Source: Photobacterium gaetbulicola Gung47 (lineage in GTDB: Bacteria; Pseudomonadota; Gammaproteobacteria; Enterobacterales; Vibrionaceae). From it: a stretch of DNA of 64,000 nt. Position 1 is the stretch's first letter; the number at the start of each line of letters is the position of its first letter. Shown here in pieces: positions 9,099 through 17,637 of the stretch. The notes under the pieces are model-generated. The model was given only the letters and a program-made list of their open reading frames with translations, searched no databases and was not told the origin of the DNA. The stretch is taken from positions 372,001 through 436,000 of the forward strand of contig CP005974.1 in assembly GCA_000940995.1 (NCBI GenBank). Reading direction: 5' to 3'. The position numbers and the translations under genes are program-made.

Positions 9099-9710
9099 AT
9101 GCCTGTTGATGCGTTTGTAACCGGGGTGATCGAGACCTCGCTCAATGCCCTGCTGAAGGATGATGAAGCCAGCCAGCGTCGTCTCGCCCGCTTGAAGGGC
9201 AAGGTGATTGGCGTGACCATCAATGAATTTGGCAAGCAGCTGTATTTTATCTTCAGCCAGCAGATCGATGTCTTGGGTGCCTATGAGGGCGAGATTGACT
9301 GTGAACTGGCCCTCAACCTGTCCGTTTTGCCTGAGCTTCGCCAGCAAGCCAACCTGACTCAGCTGATCAAGGCTGACAAGCTATCGCTTGACGGCGATAT
9401 CCAGCTGGCACAGCAGTTCTCGGCCTTGCTGAGCGGGCTAAAACCGGATTTCGAAGAAAAACTCTCGCAATATACCGGTGATATTGTTGCCCATACTCTA
9501 GTGAGTGGCGCCAAGCAGGGCGCACGTTTTATCCAGCAAGGGGTAGCTAAACGCCAGCGAGACCTGGCCGAGGTGATCACCGAAGAGTGGCGCCTGGCAC
9601 CGCAGGCGCTGGAAATCGCCTACTTTGCCGATCAGGTCGATGATCTGAAGATGGATGTGGCACGTTGCGAAGCTCGCCTGAATCGTCTAATGGAGCAAGC
9701 GCCTCGATGA
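9099..9710 (+). CDS. ubiJ: Ubiquinone biosynthesis accessory factor UbiJ
   Basis: SCP2-domain lipid-binding protein that, with UbiK, supports the ubiquinone biosynthesis complex in the cytoplasm. The open frame extends upstream into ubiE, but ATG 9099 is favoured: an AGGAAA ribosome site sits 3-4 bases earlier than usual spacing allows for any other start, the protein then begins MPVDAFVTGVIETS, and its 203 residues match the E. coli length of 201. The C-terminus is a likely coiled coil (DDLKMDVARCEARLNRLMEQ). It overlaps ubiB by four bases (ATGA). Confidence 0.93.
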   Translation: MPVDAFVTGVIETSLNALLKDDEASQRRLARLKGKVIGVTINEFGKQLYFIFSQQIDVLGAYEGEIDCELALNLSVLPELRQQANLTQLIKADKLSLDGDIQLAQQFSALLSGLKPDFEEKLSQYTGDIVAHTLVSGAKQGARFIQQGVAKRQRDLAEVITEEWRLAPQALEIAYFADQVDDLKMDVARCEARLNRLMEQAPR

Positions 9711-11344
9711 TGGTGTTGTCAGAAGTTAAGCGCCTATACCAAATTACTGCTGTCCAGCTGCGCTACGGGCTGGACGAGCTGCTGCCCGAAGATCCGCGAC
9801 TCAAGCTCCCTAAGGCAATGCGCAAATCCCTGTTCTGGCTGCGCAACGAGCATCCGGAAAAGCCATTGGGCGAGCGTCTGCGTCTGGCGTTGCAGGAGCT
9901 GGGTCCAGTGTGGATCAAGTTCGGCCAGATGATGTCGACTCGACGCGACTTGTTCCCGCCGCATATTGCTGACCAGTTAGCTTTGCTACAGGATCAGGTG
10001 GCGCCATTCGATGGCCGCTTGGCCAAGGAGCAGATGGAGAAAGCGCTGGGCGGCCCGCTCGACATCTGGTTCGATGATTTTGACGAGGTACCGCTGGCAT
10101 CAGCGTCGATTGCCCAGGTCCATACCGCCACCTTGAAGGAAACCGGCAAGGAAGTGGTGCTCAAGGTGATCCGCCCGGATATCCTGCCGGTGATCAAGGC
10201 CGATATCACCCTGATGTACCGCATGGCCGGCTTGCTGGCCAAGGTGCTGCCGGATGCGCGCCGTCTGCGTCCGGTCGAGGTGGTACGCGAGTACGAGAAA
10301 ACCTTGCTCGACGAGCTGAACCTGATGCGCGAAGCCGCCAACGGCATCCAGCTAAGGCGTAATTTCGAAGATAGCCATATGCTGTATGTACCTGAAGTGT
10401 ATACCGATCTGAGCCGGGAAAACCTCCTGGTGATGGAGCGTATCTATGGCATCCAGGTCTCGGATATCGAGGCGCTGGTGGCCAACGGTACCGACATGAA
10501 ACTGCTGTCGGAAAACGCGGTGACGATTTTCTTCACCCAGGTGTTCCGCGACAGCTTCTTCCATGCCGACATGCACCCGGGTAATATTTTCGTTGCGCGG
10601 GAAAATCCGGACAACCCGCAGTGGATCGCGCTCGACTGTGGTATCGTCGGCAGCTTGAACCGCGAAGACAAGCGATACCTGGCCGAAAACCTGTTGGCGT
10701 TTTTCAACCGTGACTACCGTAAGGTGGCCGAGTTGCACGTCGATTCCGGCTGGGTACCGGAAGATACCAATATCGATGAATTCGAGTTCGCGATCCGCAC
10801 GGTGTGCGAGCCGATTTTCGAAAAGCCGCTGGCCGAGATCTCGTTTGGCCATGTGTTGCTGAACCTGTTCAATACCGCACGCCGTTTCAATATGGAAGTG
10901 CAGCCACAGTTGGTATTGCTGCAGAAAACCTTATTATATGTCGAGGGATTGGGGCGCCAGCTGTATCCGCAGCTTGATTTGTGGGATACCGCCAAGCCAT
11001 TCCTGGAAGACTGGATGTCTCGTCAGGTCGGCCCGCAGGCTGTGATTGACGGGGTGAAAACCCGGGCGCCATTCTGGGCCGAGAAGTTGCCGGAGTTGCC
11101 GGAATTACTTTACGATAGTTTGCGCCAAGGCAATGCGCTGAACCAACGTATCGATAAACTCTACGACAATTTCATGGAGAGTCGACGTTACCAGGGCCAG
11201 GCAAGGTTCTACTTTGGCATTGGTGCAACCCTGGTTGTATGTTCTGCCATACTTTTTAGTAATCATATTGAAAACTATTCGGCTATCAGTGCTGCAATGG
11301 GGGTCACGTTTTGGTTACTTGGGTGGCGTGCTTGCCGCAAATAG
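9707..11344 (+). CDS. ubiB: Ubiquinone biosynthesis regulatory protein kinase-like UbiB
   Basis: ADCK/ABC1 atypical kinase-like ATPase needed for ubiquinone synthesis, anchored in the inner membrane. The start at 9707 overlaps the ubiJ stop (ATGA), giving 545 residues against 546 in E. coli. The family KxGQ motif is seen in WIKFGQMMSTRRDLFPPHIADQL, the A-rich loop in PLASASIAQVHTA, and the catalytic-type segment in FFHADMHPGNIF and LDCGIVGSLN. Two hydrophobic helices close the protein (FYFGIGATLVVCSAILF and the last 25 residues). Confidence 0.97.
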   Translation: MMVLSEVKRLYQITAVQLRYGLDELLPEDPRLKLPKAMRKSLFWLRNEHPEKPLGERLRLALQELGPVWIKFGQMMSTRRDLFPPHIADQLALLQDQVAPFDGRLAKEQMEKALGGPLDIWFDDFDEVPLASASIAQVHTATLKETGKEVVLKVIRPDILPVIKADITLMYRMAGLLAKVLPDARRLRPVEVVREYEKTLLDELNLMREAANGIQLRRNFEDSHMLYVPEVYTDLSRENLLVMERIYGIQVSDIEALVANGTDMKLLSENAVTIFFTQVFRDSFFHADMHPGNIFVARENPDNPQWIALDCGIVGSLNREDKRYLAENLLAFFNRDYRKVAELHVDSGWVPEDTNIDEFEFAIRTVCEPIFEKPLAEISFGHVLLNLFNTARRFNMEVQPQLVLLQKTLLYVEGLGRQLYPQLDLWDTAKPFLEDWMSRQVGPQAVIDGVKTRAPFWAEKLPELPELLYDSLRQGNALNQRIDKLYDNFMESRRYQGQARFYFGIGATLVVCSAILFSNHIENYSAISAAMGVTFWLLGWRACRK

Positions 11345-11412
11345 GCGGTAAAGTATGCAGCCAACACATATACGATTCGTTATTAACCACAATTAGCTGA
11401 GGTAAAACAAGC

Positions 11413-11661
11413 ATGGGTGGTATCAGTATCTGGCAATTGCTAATCATTGCACTAATCATTGTTCTGCTGTTCGGAACCAAGAAGTTGCGCACACTGGGCG
11501 GTGACTTGGGCTCTGCCGTGAAAGGTTTCAAGAAGGCGATCAGCGATGAGGAGCCAACTGCTGAGAAGAAAGACGCAGATGCGGATTTCGATCAGAAGAA
11601 ACTGGCTGAACAGCAGGGTGATCAGGCTCAGAAGAGCCAGAAAGACAAAGAGCAGGTTTAA
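11413..11661 (+). CDS. tatA: Sec-independent protein translocase subunit TatA
   Basis: Pore-forming subunit of the twin-arginine translocase, which exports folded proteins. The protein is 82 residues. One membrane helix (WQLLIIALIIVLLFGTKKLR) ends in the conserved FG hinge and is followed by an amphipathic helix (LGGDLGSAVKGFKKAIS) and a charged, disordered tail. It is first of tatABC, which follow ubiB as in E. coli. Confidence 0.96.
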   Translation: MGGISIWQLLIIALIIVLLFGTKKLRTLGGDLGSAVKGFKKAISDEEPTAEKKDADADFDQKKLAEQQGDQAQKSQKDKEQV

Positions 11662-11664
11662 CAC

Positions 11665-12006
11665 GTGTTTGATATCGGGTTCTGGGAACTAATACTGATC
11701 TCCGTGGTGGGGTTGGTTGTACTGGGGCCGGAACGCCTGCCTGTCGCGATCCGTACGGTATCGCGCTGGATCGGGGCTGCACGTAATATGGCGAACTCGG
11801 TCAAGGATGAACTGAACCAGGAGCTCAAGCTCCAGGAACTTCAGGAAAACTTGAAAAAAGCCGAGCAAATGGGGATGAAAGATCTCTCGCCTGAGCTGAG
11901 GGATACTGTGGAGGAGCTCAAAAAAGCCGCCTCGGAAGTACAGCGCCCTTATGCCGACAACAAAGACGAGCAGCCCTCGGCGACGACCTCTCAAAAGCAG
12001 GATTAA
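11665..12006 (+). CDS. tatB: Sec-independent protein translocase subunit TatB
   Basis: Twin-arginine signal receptor subunit that pairs with TatC. It starts with GTG at 11665, three bases after the tatA stop. The N-terminus MFDIGFWELILI and the VVLGPERLPVAIR motif are diagnostic of TatB and separate it from TatA. An amphipathic helix (NSVKDELNQELKLQELQENLKK) follows. At 113 residues the tail is shorter than the E. coli protein (171), as is common in vibrios. Confidence 0.95.
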   Translation: MFDIGFWELILISVVGLVVLGPERLPVAIRTVSRWIGAARNMANSVKDELNQELKLQELQENLKKAEQMGMKDLSPELRDTVEELKKAASEVQRPYADNKDEQPSATTSQKQD

Positions 12007-12017
12007 TATAAGTCACT

Positions 12018-12770
12018 ATGTCTACTGTTGAAGATACGCAACCGTTATTCAGCCACTTGCTTGAGCTGCGTAACCGACTGTTGCGTTCCATCCTGAGTGT
12101 CATTGTGGTTTTTCTTGGCCTGGTGTGGTTTGCCAACGACATCTATGCCTTCTTGTCCGCCCCCTTGGTAGAGCGTCTGCCGGAAGGGGCGAGCATGATC
12201 GCAACGGATGTGGCATCGCCATTCTTCACGCCAATTAAGCTCACACTGGTGACCTCGGTATTTGTCGCCGTGCCGATGATCTTGTATCAGGTTTGGGCCT
12301 TCGTGGCACCGGGGCTATACAAGCATGAGCGCAAGTTGATCATGCCGCTGCTGTTTTCCAGCTCGCTGCTGTTCTATGCCGGCGTTGCCTTTGCCTACTT
12401 CGTGGTATTCCCCCTGGTGTTCAGTTTTTTCACCAGTGTGGCCCCGGAAGGGATCCAGGTGGCGACGGATATTGCCAGCTATCTGGACTTTGTTCTGGCG
12501 CTGTTCATGGCATTCGGTATTGCATTTGAAATCCCGGTAGCCATTATCCTGCTGTGCTGGACAGGCGCGACGGATCCGGAAAGCCTGCGTACCAAGCGGC
12601 CGTACATCATCGTTGGCGCCTTCGTGGTGGGTATGATGCTGACACCGCCGGATATGATTTCGCAGACGCTTCTGGCCATCCCGATGTGTTTGCTGTTTGA
12701 AGTCGGCTTGTTCTTCTCGCGCTTTTATGTCCGCGACCAAGAAGACGATGATGCGGCCGAAGAGCAGTAA
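12018..12770 (+). CDS. tatC: Sec-independent protein translocase subunit TatC
   Basis: Six-helix inner-membrane core of the twin-arginine translocase that recognises RR signal peptides with TatB. The 250-residue protein has the conserved N-terminal HLLELRNRLLRS, the GLYKHERK loop after helix 2, and the C-terminal FVVGMMLTPPDMISQ stretch. The highly acidic C-terminal tail (DQEDDDAAEEQ) lies in the cytoplasm. A strong terminator follows, so the E. coli downstream gene tatD is not part of this operon here. Confidence 0.96.
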   Translation: MSTVEDTQPLFSHLLELRNRLLRSILSVIVVFLGLVWFANDIYAFLSAPLVERLPEGASMIATDVASPFFTPIKLTLVTSVFVAVPMILYQVWAFVAPGLYKHERKLIMPLLFSSSLLFYAGVAFAYFVVFPLVFSFFTSVAPEGIQVATDIASYLDFVLALFMAFGIAFEIPVAIILLCWTGATDPESLRTKRPYIIVGAFVVGMMLTPPDMISQTLLAIPMCLLFEVGLFFSRFYVRDQEDDDAAEEQ

Positions 12771-12800
12771 GGCATCCGATAGCCTGTGTTACGGGCAAGA

Positions 12801-12827
12801 AAAAACCGGCCGAGGCCGGTTTTTTTA
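12801..12827 (+). terminator. Rho-independent terminator of tatABC
   Basis: AACCGGCC-GA-GGCCGGTT stem with seven T residues after it; an A-run before it also makes it usable from the opposite strand by the convergent lipoprotein gene. Confidence 0.88.
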
Positions 12828-12840
12828 TATCTGGAGCCAG

Positions 12841-14202
12841 TTAGATCTCTTCACCCCATTTCTCAACAATTGATTCAGCCAGTGCTTTGTCTTTCACTAG
12901 CAGGCTGAAGTGGTTTTTATTTTGCTCTTCACCACCGTCAACAATTGTTAGGATGTTGTTGTCCTTGGTAACCAACTTGATGTACATATCGTTGTCACCT
13001 TCAGGGAAATCAAGAATTAACTCATTATTCTCAATTCGCCAGCCAATGGTGAAGCCCTCCTCACCTTCTTCAGAGATAACAACGTTCTTGTCCTTGTTAA
13101 AGACCATCTTAGCCAGCATTGGATAAGGTTTGTGATCGGTAGAGTCATCAGAGAGGAAGTACCAGGTTTGATCGGCAATCATTGTTTGTGTGATCGCTGG
13201 GAACTCAAATTCCTCGCCAGAGATATCAACCTTTGTCCAGAAGTTGAGATCGTTCTGCGGGGTAACCGCTAGGCTAGTTTGCTCGGACACATAGATGAAC
13301 TCTTCGATGCTCTCTTCACCGTCCTCAATATGGATAAGTGAATTGCCTTCGATGGTGTATGCTTCTGTCATCGACGCACCCGTGTCGTCAGCGACAGTTA
13401 GCGTACCGTCTTGCAAAGTGATTTTAAAAATTCCCTCGTCTTGTGCATAGTATTTATTCATGCTGACAAAGCTAAGGGTTTGACCTTCAAGGTAATCGCT
13501 TAGAGACGCAATGATCGGTTTGCTTTCAGCCGTGCCATCGTCATTGATTTCAATAACGATGTCATCGAGTTCGTCACCGTTATTGATGCTATCTTCGATA
13601 ACTTTCGTGATGTCATCAGCTGACTCTGATAGCGCTTCAGTATCGTTGTCTGCCAAGCTTGGCGCCAGTTCATTGGTCAGGCTGCGTGCCATCAGGTGGG
13701 CTTTCTTCGCGGCTTCCGCGCTGCCATCTTGCGCTTTGGCTGCAACATAGTCACCGGCAACGACGGCGGAGTCGAGATTTAACTCTGTCGCCAATGCCTC
13801 AACGGTCTTGTTTTGCAGTTTGGCCATCGTGGTAAATGGTGTCACAACCTTGCTCTCGGCATGTGCAATCAGCTCATAGCTGTTACCTAACTTTCCTGCT
13901 TTATCGCTATCTGTCGTCTGGCCAGCAATCGCTCGGGCGATGACGGCGTATTTCGCATCTTCAGCCTTGATAGTGATAGTACCATTGCCGTCTGTAAGTC
14001 CGATAATCTCATTACTGTCACATGAGTCATTGCTATTTCGGTCCACACACACCTGCGCTTGAGAAAGGTAGCCGTCGATCACCTTGATTTGCTTTGCGGT
14101 TGGTTCGACAGGGGTCGATGGATCGGATGAATCACTGCCACAGCCCGTTAGCGATAGGGCGGCAATCATCGAAGCTGCAATAGCTGAGTATTTGAAATGC
14201 AT
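12841..14202 (-). CDS. Predicted lipoprotein of unknown function
   Basis: A 453-residue exported lipoprotein: a signal peptide ends in the lipobox LSLTGC (Cys about residue 21), followed by a Ser/Asp/Pro-rich linker. No catalytic motif is recognised. The N-terminal part (about 40-130) resembles the carboxypeptidase-regulatory/EF-hand-like 'VDRNSNDSCDSNEIIGLTDGNG' modules seen in secreted marine bacterial proteins, with a possible calcium loop (DRNSNDSCDSNE). The rest is acidic and beta-rich (for example EEGEEGFTIGWRIENNELILDFPEGDND). The base composition is visibly more AT-rich than the flanking tat and yjiH genes, and hemB/tatD, expected here in many relatives, are absent, so it may be an accessory insertion. 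Confidence 0.7.
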   Translation of the reverse strand: MHFKYSAIAASMIAALSLTGCGSDSSDPSTPVEPTAKQIKVIDGYLSQAQVCVDRNSNDSCDSNEIIGLTDGNGTITIKAEDAKYAVIARAIAGQTTDSDKAGKLGNSYELIAHAESKVVTPFTTMAKLQNKTVEALATELNLDSAVVAGDYVAAKAQDGSAEAAKKAHLMARSLTNELAPSLADNDTEALSESADDITKVIEDSINNGDELDDIVIEINDDGTAESKPIIASLSDYLEGQTLSFVSMNKYYAQDEGIFKITLQDGTLTVADDTGASMTEAYTIEGNSLIHIEDGEESIEEFIYVSEQTSLAVTPQNDLNFWTKVDISGEEFEFPAITQTMIADQTWYFLSDDSTDHKPYPMLAKMVFNKDKNVVISEEGEEGFTIGWRIENNELILDFPEGDNDMYIKLVTKDNNILTIVDGGEEQNKNHFSLLVKDKALAESIVEKWGEEI

Positions 14203-14506
14203 TTTTTTTCCTTGGAATGCAAAAACGGAAATTGTTATTTGTTTTATTTATGACTCACACATTGATGAGTGCAGCGATATATAGTGACAATTGCATTTAA
14301 TATCAATGGTTTAACTTTTGATGTGTGATGAGTGGCGCATTTTTGCTTTTAGTTTGGCTGCGAAATGTTGCTTTTGTGAATCATTAATAAAATTAATGGA
14401 TAAAGTTCATGCTTTCGGTGGTTGGTGAAGAAGGCGTGCGGCGGGAGATTAGACACAAAAAAGCCAGCGGCTAGGCGCTGGCTTTGGGACAGGAGACGGC
14501 GGTCTG
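14203..14506. other. Intergenic region with leftward promoter and yjiH terminator
   Basis: About 300 bp without a gene. It is AT-rich upstream of the lipoprotein start, where the leftward promoter must lie; an ATTTTTTTTCCTTGG stretch on the plus strand corresponds to the ribosome site (AAGGAAAAAA) of the lipoprotein gene. The right part holds the yjiH terminator. Confidence 0.6.
14457..14485 (-). terminator. Rho-independent terminator of the yjiH-like gene
   Basis: AGCCAGCG...CGCTGGCT stem (14462-14483) followed on the minus strand by TTTTTTGTG. It is placed 22 bp after the stop of the leftward YjiH-type gene. Confidence 0.85.
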
Positions 14507-15871
14507 TTAGAAGAAAATATGCGCCATCATCGCGATAACCGGCAGGGTGACCAGGGTACGCAGGATGAAGATCATGAACAGCTCCCACGGCTTGACCGGG
14601 ATTTTACTGCCGATCAGCAGGGCGCCGATTTCCGACATGTAGATCAGCTGGGTTACCGACATTGCCGCAATCACAAAGCGGGTCAGATCGCTCTCGATAC
14701 CCGAGGCCAGGATCGACGGCAGGAACATATCGGCAAAGCCAACAACGATAGTCTCCGATGCCGCGGCTGCTTCAGGAATACGCAGTAGTTCCAGGAACGG
14801 AATGAATGGCTGGCCGAGCAGGCTAAATACCGGGGTGTTCTCGGCAATCACCAATGCAATGGTGCCGATCGCCATCACCACAGGCAGCACGCCGAAGATC
14901 ATATCAATCGCGTTCTTCACCCCTTCAACCACCATGCTACGCAGGCTCTTCACCTGAGAGGCTTTCTCCAGTGCTTGCTCAAGGCCAAAACCCACCACGG
15001 TCTTGCCTTCTGGTAGGGCTTCGATATCGCCTTCCAGCGGCTGGCCGTCGATGTAGCGGTCTTTTTTCCACGATAGTGGTGGCAGGCGAGGAACAATCAC
15101 AGCGGCCGCCAAGCCGGCCAGGCACACGGTCAGGTAGAACGGGGCAAACATGTGCTCCAGGTTCACCTGGGCAATCACCACAAGACTGAACGTGATAGAG
15201 ACCGCCGTGAAGGTGGTACCGATAACGGCCGCTTCACGCTCGGTGTAGATTTTGCTCTCGTACTGTTTGCTGGTCATCAGCACGCCGACACTGCCGTCAC
15301 CCAGCCAGGATGCAATACAGTTAACCGCCGAGCGGCCCGGTAGGTTAAACAGCGGACGCATTACCCGGGTGAACAGGGCACCGACGAACTCCAGCAGGCC
15401 GAAGTTAAGCAACAAGGGCAGCAGTAAACCGGCAAACAGGAAAACAGAAAAAAGCACTGGTAGCAGATCATTGAGCACCAGGCCGCCGGTGTCACCGTGG
15501 TGGATCATTTCAGGACCGATGCCGAAATAGGTCATCACTACAAAGATAGCGCCGAGCTGCTGGACCACGAACCAAGGCAGGGACGGGTTAAGCAATCCGC
15601 TGAGGAAACTGTTGTCGACAATTGCTTTTGGCTTAAGCAGCTTAGTCGCGATTGACGCGATCCCCGTAATGGCGATAACAAAGGTCACCATGGCTGGCAG
15701 CATGCCGTCGAAGATGGCCTGAACCGATTTGGCCAAAATGGCGATAGGAATTGTCAGCGAGTCCTGATAACTGATAGGTGCCATGAAAAGGAAGACACCG
15801 AGGAGCGACGGTAGGAGGAACATGAGCCATGGGCTCTTTTTACCGTTTTGGGAAATAACCTGATCCTGCAT
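14507..15871 (-). CDS. YjiH family membrane protein (nucleoside-recognition GATE domain)
   Basis: Inner-membrane protein of 454 residues with around ten hydrophobic segments. It contains two 'Gate' nucleoside-recognition type domains, one around residues 140-260 (ASWLGDGSVGVLMTSKQYESKIYTEREAAVIGTTF) and the second near the C-terminus (EAAAASETIVVGFADMFLPSILA). This pattern matches the YjiH family, whose physiological role is not settled; transport or sensing of small solutes is proposed for the wider family. It is a single gene with its own terminator. Confidence 0.82.
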   Translation of the reverse strand: MQDQVISQNGKKSPWLMFLLPSLLGVFLFMAPISYQDSLTIPIAILAKSVQAIFDGMLPAMVTFVIAITGIASIATKLLKPKAIVDNSFLSGLLNPSLPWFVVQQLGAIFVVMTYFGIGPEMIHHGDTGGLVLNDLLPVLFSVFLFAGLLLPLLLNFGLLEFVGALFTRVMRPLFNLPGRSAVNCIASWLGDGSVGVLMTSKQYESKIYTEREAAVIGTTFTAVSITFSLVVIAQVNLEHMFAPFYLTVCLAGLAAAVIVPRLPPLSWKKDRYIDGQPLEGDIEALPEGKTVVGFGLEQALEKASQVKSLRSMVVEGVKNAIDMIFGVLPVVMAIGTIALVIAENTPVFSLLGQPFIPFLELLRIPEAAAASETIVVGFADMFLPSILASGIESDLTRFVIAAMSVTQLIYMSEIGALLIGSKIPVKPWELFMIFILRTLVTLPVIAMMAHIFF

Positions 15872-16120
15872 ATTTGGCCTTTAACTGATTGATTAGTTAA
15901 GAGTAAATTAATGCTTTATTCTCTTGGGAATAAATATTCACTGATCTTCCATAATCAGGTCGGGCAAGATTACAGTTTTTCATCTGGAAATGGAATTATT
16001 TTCGCCAAAATCTGCGCTTTTATTCACTATTATTCGCTATCGAGCGATATTTATGGTGTAGGATCCTGTAAGTGCTCGTAAGGCCGTTGCATGATCTGCA
16101 ATCCAGAGCAGAGTTTGCCA

Positions 16121-16155
16121 GCCACAAAAAAAGGAGCGGTGGCCGCTCCTTTTCT
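16121..16155 (-). terminator. Rho-independent terminator, probably the displaced gor terminator
   Basis: AAAGGAGCGG/CCGCTCCTTT stem around TGG; read on the minus strand the stem is followed by seven T residues, and on the plus strand by TTTTCTG. No gene ends near it on either strand. It lies just left of the island end (16269), while gor ends just right of the other island end (28911), reading towards it. It therefore fits as the original terminator of gor, separated by the insertion. Confidence 0.75.
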
Positions 16156-16268
16156 GATTTAGCTTTGTACCTGGGCACTGCCTTTAATGCCTAGTGTAAC
16201 TAACGTGACTTAGCGCCATTTATCGCTATTAACGCATAGTCCTGAATTACCAACACAGGTGGGTTCTG

Positions 16269-16283
16269 AAATAAATCTGGAAA
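16269..16283 (+). repeat. Left terminal inverted repeat of the island
   Basis: AAATAAATCTGGAAA; the reverse complement recurs at 28871-28885. Two further copies of the inner motif TTTCCAGAAAA follow at about 16311-16321 and 16373-16383, in the opposite sense, as would suit binding of several recombinase subunits at one end. Confidence 0.7.
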
Positions 16284-16522
16284 GGTACAACGGAAGAGGC
16301 ATGTGAGCCTTTTCCAGAAAAATCGAATTTTGGAATGAATTTTCCTAAAAACGTTAGGTTCAATATACCACTTTCCAGAAAATTAACCACATTCAAGAAC
16401 TCGGTTTATACATGCCCTAAATGAAGCAGTATGTTGTTCTTCTGGCTGAGCCTAACTTAGAAAAGTGGTTTTGCAGTGCGCGTAGGCTCGGAACCATCGC
16501 TGATACACGAACCTCTGTTCCA

Positions 16523-16765
16523 TTAGGACAAGACGAACTTTAGTTCTCTAAACCCGATATCTTTTGCAGCGCTGATAGCTGCGTCGGCACTCCTGAAGGT
16601 TTTAGCTTCACTGCTGGCCCTTTGGCTTGACAGGCAGGTGTTATCAGATTTTTTCACACCAATGAGATGAAGGTTATACCCATCCTGCATTAAGGCTCTG
16701 GTCACTAATGCCTCCTTGTACACTCCGGCATCGAACAATAATTTCACTTCCTTTAACTGGAGCAT
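16523..16765 (-). CDS. Small protein of unknown function (island cargo)
   Basis: An 80-residue protein starting at an ATG with a clear AGAGGAAAT ribosome site. No family is recognised with confidence. The second half (LSSQRASSEAKTFRSADAAISAAKDIGFRELKFVL) has the general look of a small domain found in plasmid-borne proteins, with a basic strand followed by an alpha-helix and a closing strand, but this is weak. It is the leftmost coding sequence of the island and reads towards the left end. The strong ribosome site and the AT-rich upstream stretch support a real gene. Confidence 0.55.
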   Translation of the reverse strand: MLQLKEVKLLFDAGVYKEALVTRALMQDGYNLHLIGVKKSDNTCLSSQRASSEAKTFRSADAAISAAKDIGFRELKFVLS

Positions 16766-17637
16766 ATTTCCTCTTAATCATTTTTTAAATATGATTAATC
16801 ATAGCGGCTTTTTGAAGTAACGGTCGGAACATAAGCTAGATAAAAGCACCACCCCTGAAGACCCTGCGCACAAGGACGGTATTGCTCTTTGCTCCAGATA
16901 GAGAAAAGCCCCGCTATCCAGTGAGTGCTACCAACACCTACCTTCATCTAACGAGGCCGCTCTGTACCAAGACGTTTCCATTGTAGCTTCGGCTACAACT
17001 GGCGTCTACTGACTCATTGTGGGCGGGGGATCTAGGTTTAAACTTAGCCCCATTTTTATCTATGTAATTCAATAGCTTAAAAGCTAAGCTGTGTATAGGT
17101 AATCATAGGGTGATGCTAAATAAATCAACAATAACAATGGTTTAACTTGTGAGCTTGAAAACTATCGCTCCATTGTGCTCTGATTGAACATGAGTTGTGG
17201 CAATTAAGTACGAGGCTACTGGTTTAACGACTTGATAGTCATATTAAGTTTGCAGGTAGTCAGCTTCGCAACTCATAATTGGATAGAAATGCGTTTGTTC
17301 TGTTCCCTATCCTAAATAACTCAGATTTGTGAGAGTAACTAAAATCTTCCTCACTCAGGCCACGTAAGCGATTTACACAAAAATCGAAGTATATTAAACT
17401 TGTTTCGTTACCACTTTGGTAATTCTCCAGCCTACTGAACCGAAGTAGCTTATTACATTGTGTGATGAGGCTGCCTGTGGCAAGCACAGGCACTCAGTGG
17501 AGATTTTGCCGATGAGACAGAAAATTGTTGATGTACGTCAGTACACTCGATTTCGTCTAGGCAAGCTTGAGGTAGTGTGTAAACACCGCCGATCGCTGCC
17601 AAGACGATAAGTTGATTGAATACCTCAGTGGTAACCA
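16766..17637. other. Non-coding island segment with several dyads
   Basis: Nearly 900 bp without a convincing gene. It contains the UUCG hairpin at 16970-17007, a stem GCCTGTG-GCAAG-CACAGGC at 17473-17491, and the 13-bp palindrome AGTGGTAACCACT at 17627-17639 that overlaps the stop codon of the ATPase gene. Short open frames here lack ribosome sites. It may be decayed cargo or an RNA-coding segment. Confidence 0.5.
16970..17007 (+). other. Strong hairpin with UUCG tetraloop
   Basis: On the plus strand TTGTAGC-TTCG-GCTACAA forms a perfect stem closed by the very stable cUUCGg tetraloop, and CCA/TGG and AGACG/CGTCT extend it outward over an internal loop. There is no U-run, so it is not a simple terminator. 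An RNA or single-stranded DNA structure is possible. Confidence 0.45.

Noticed and set aside
16160..16268. tRNA or tmRNA gene as integration target
   Set aside because: No cloverleaf or CCA-ending acceptor stem could be formed at either island end; insertion behind gor is the better explanation.
17260..17493. 77-codon frame in the island next to the ATPase
   Set aside because: The start would be a GTG inside a hairpin with no ribosome site, and the composition is not protein-like.
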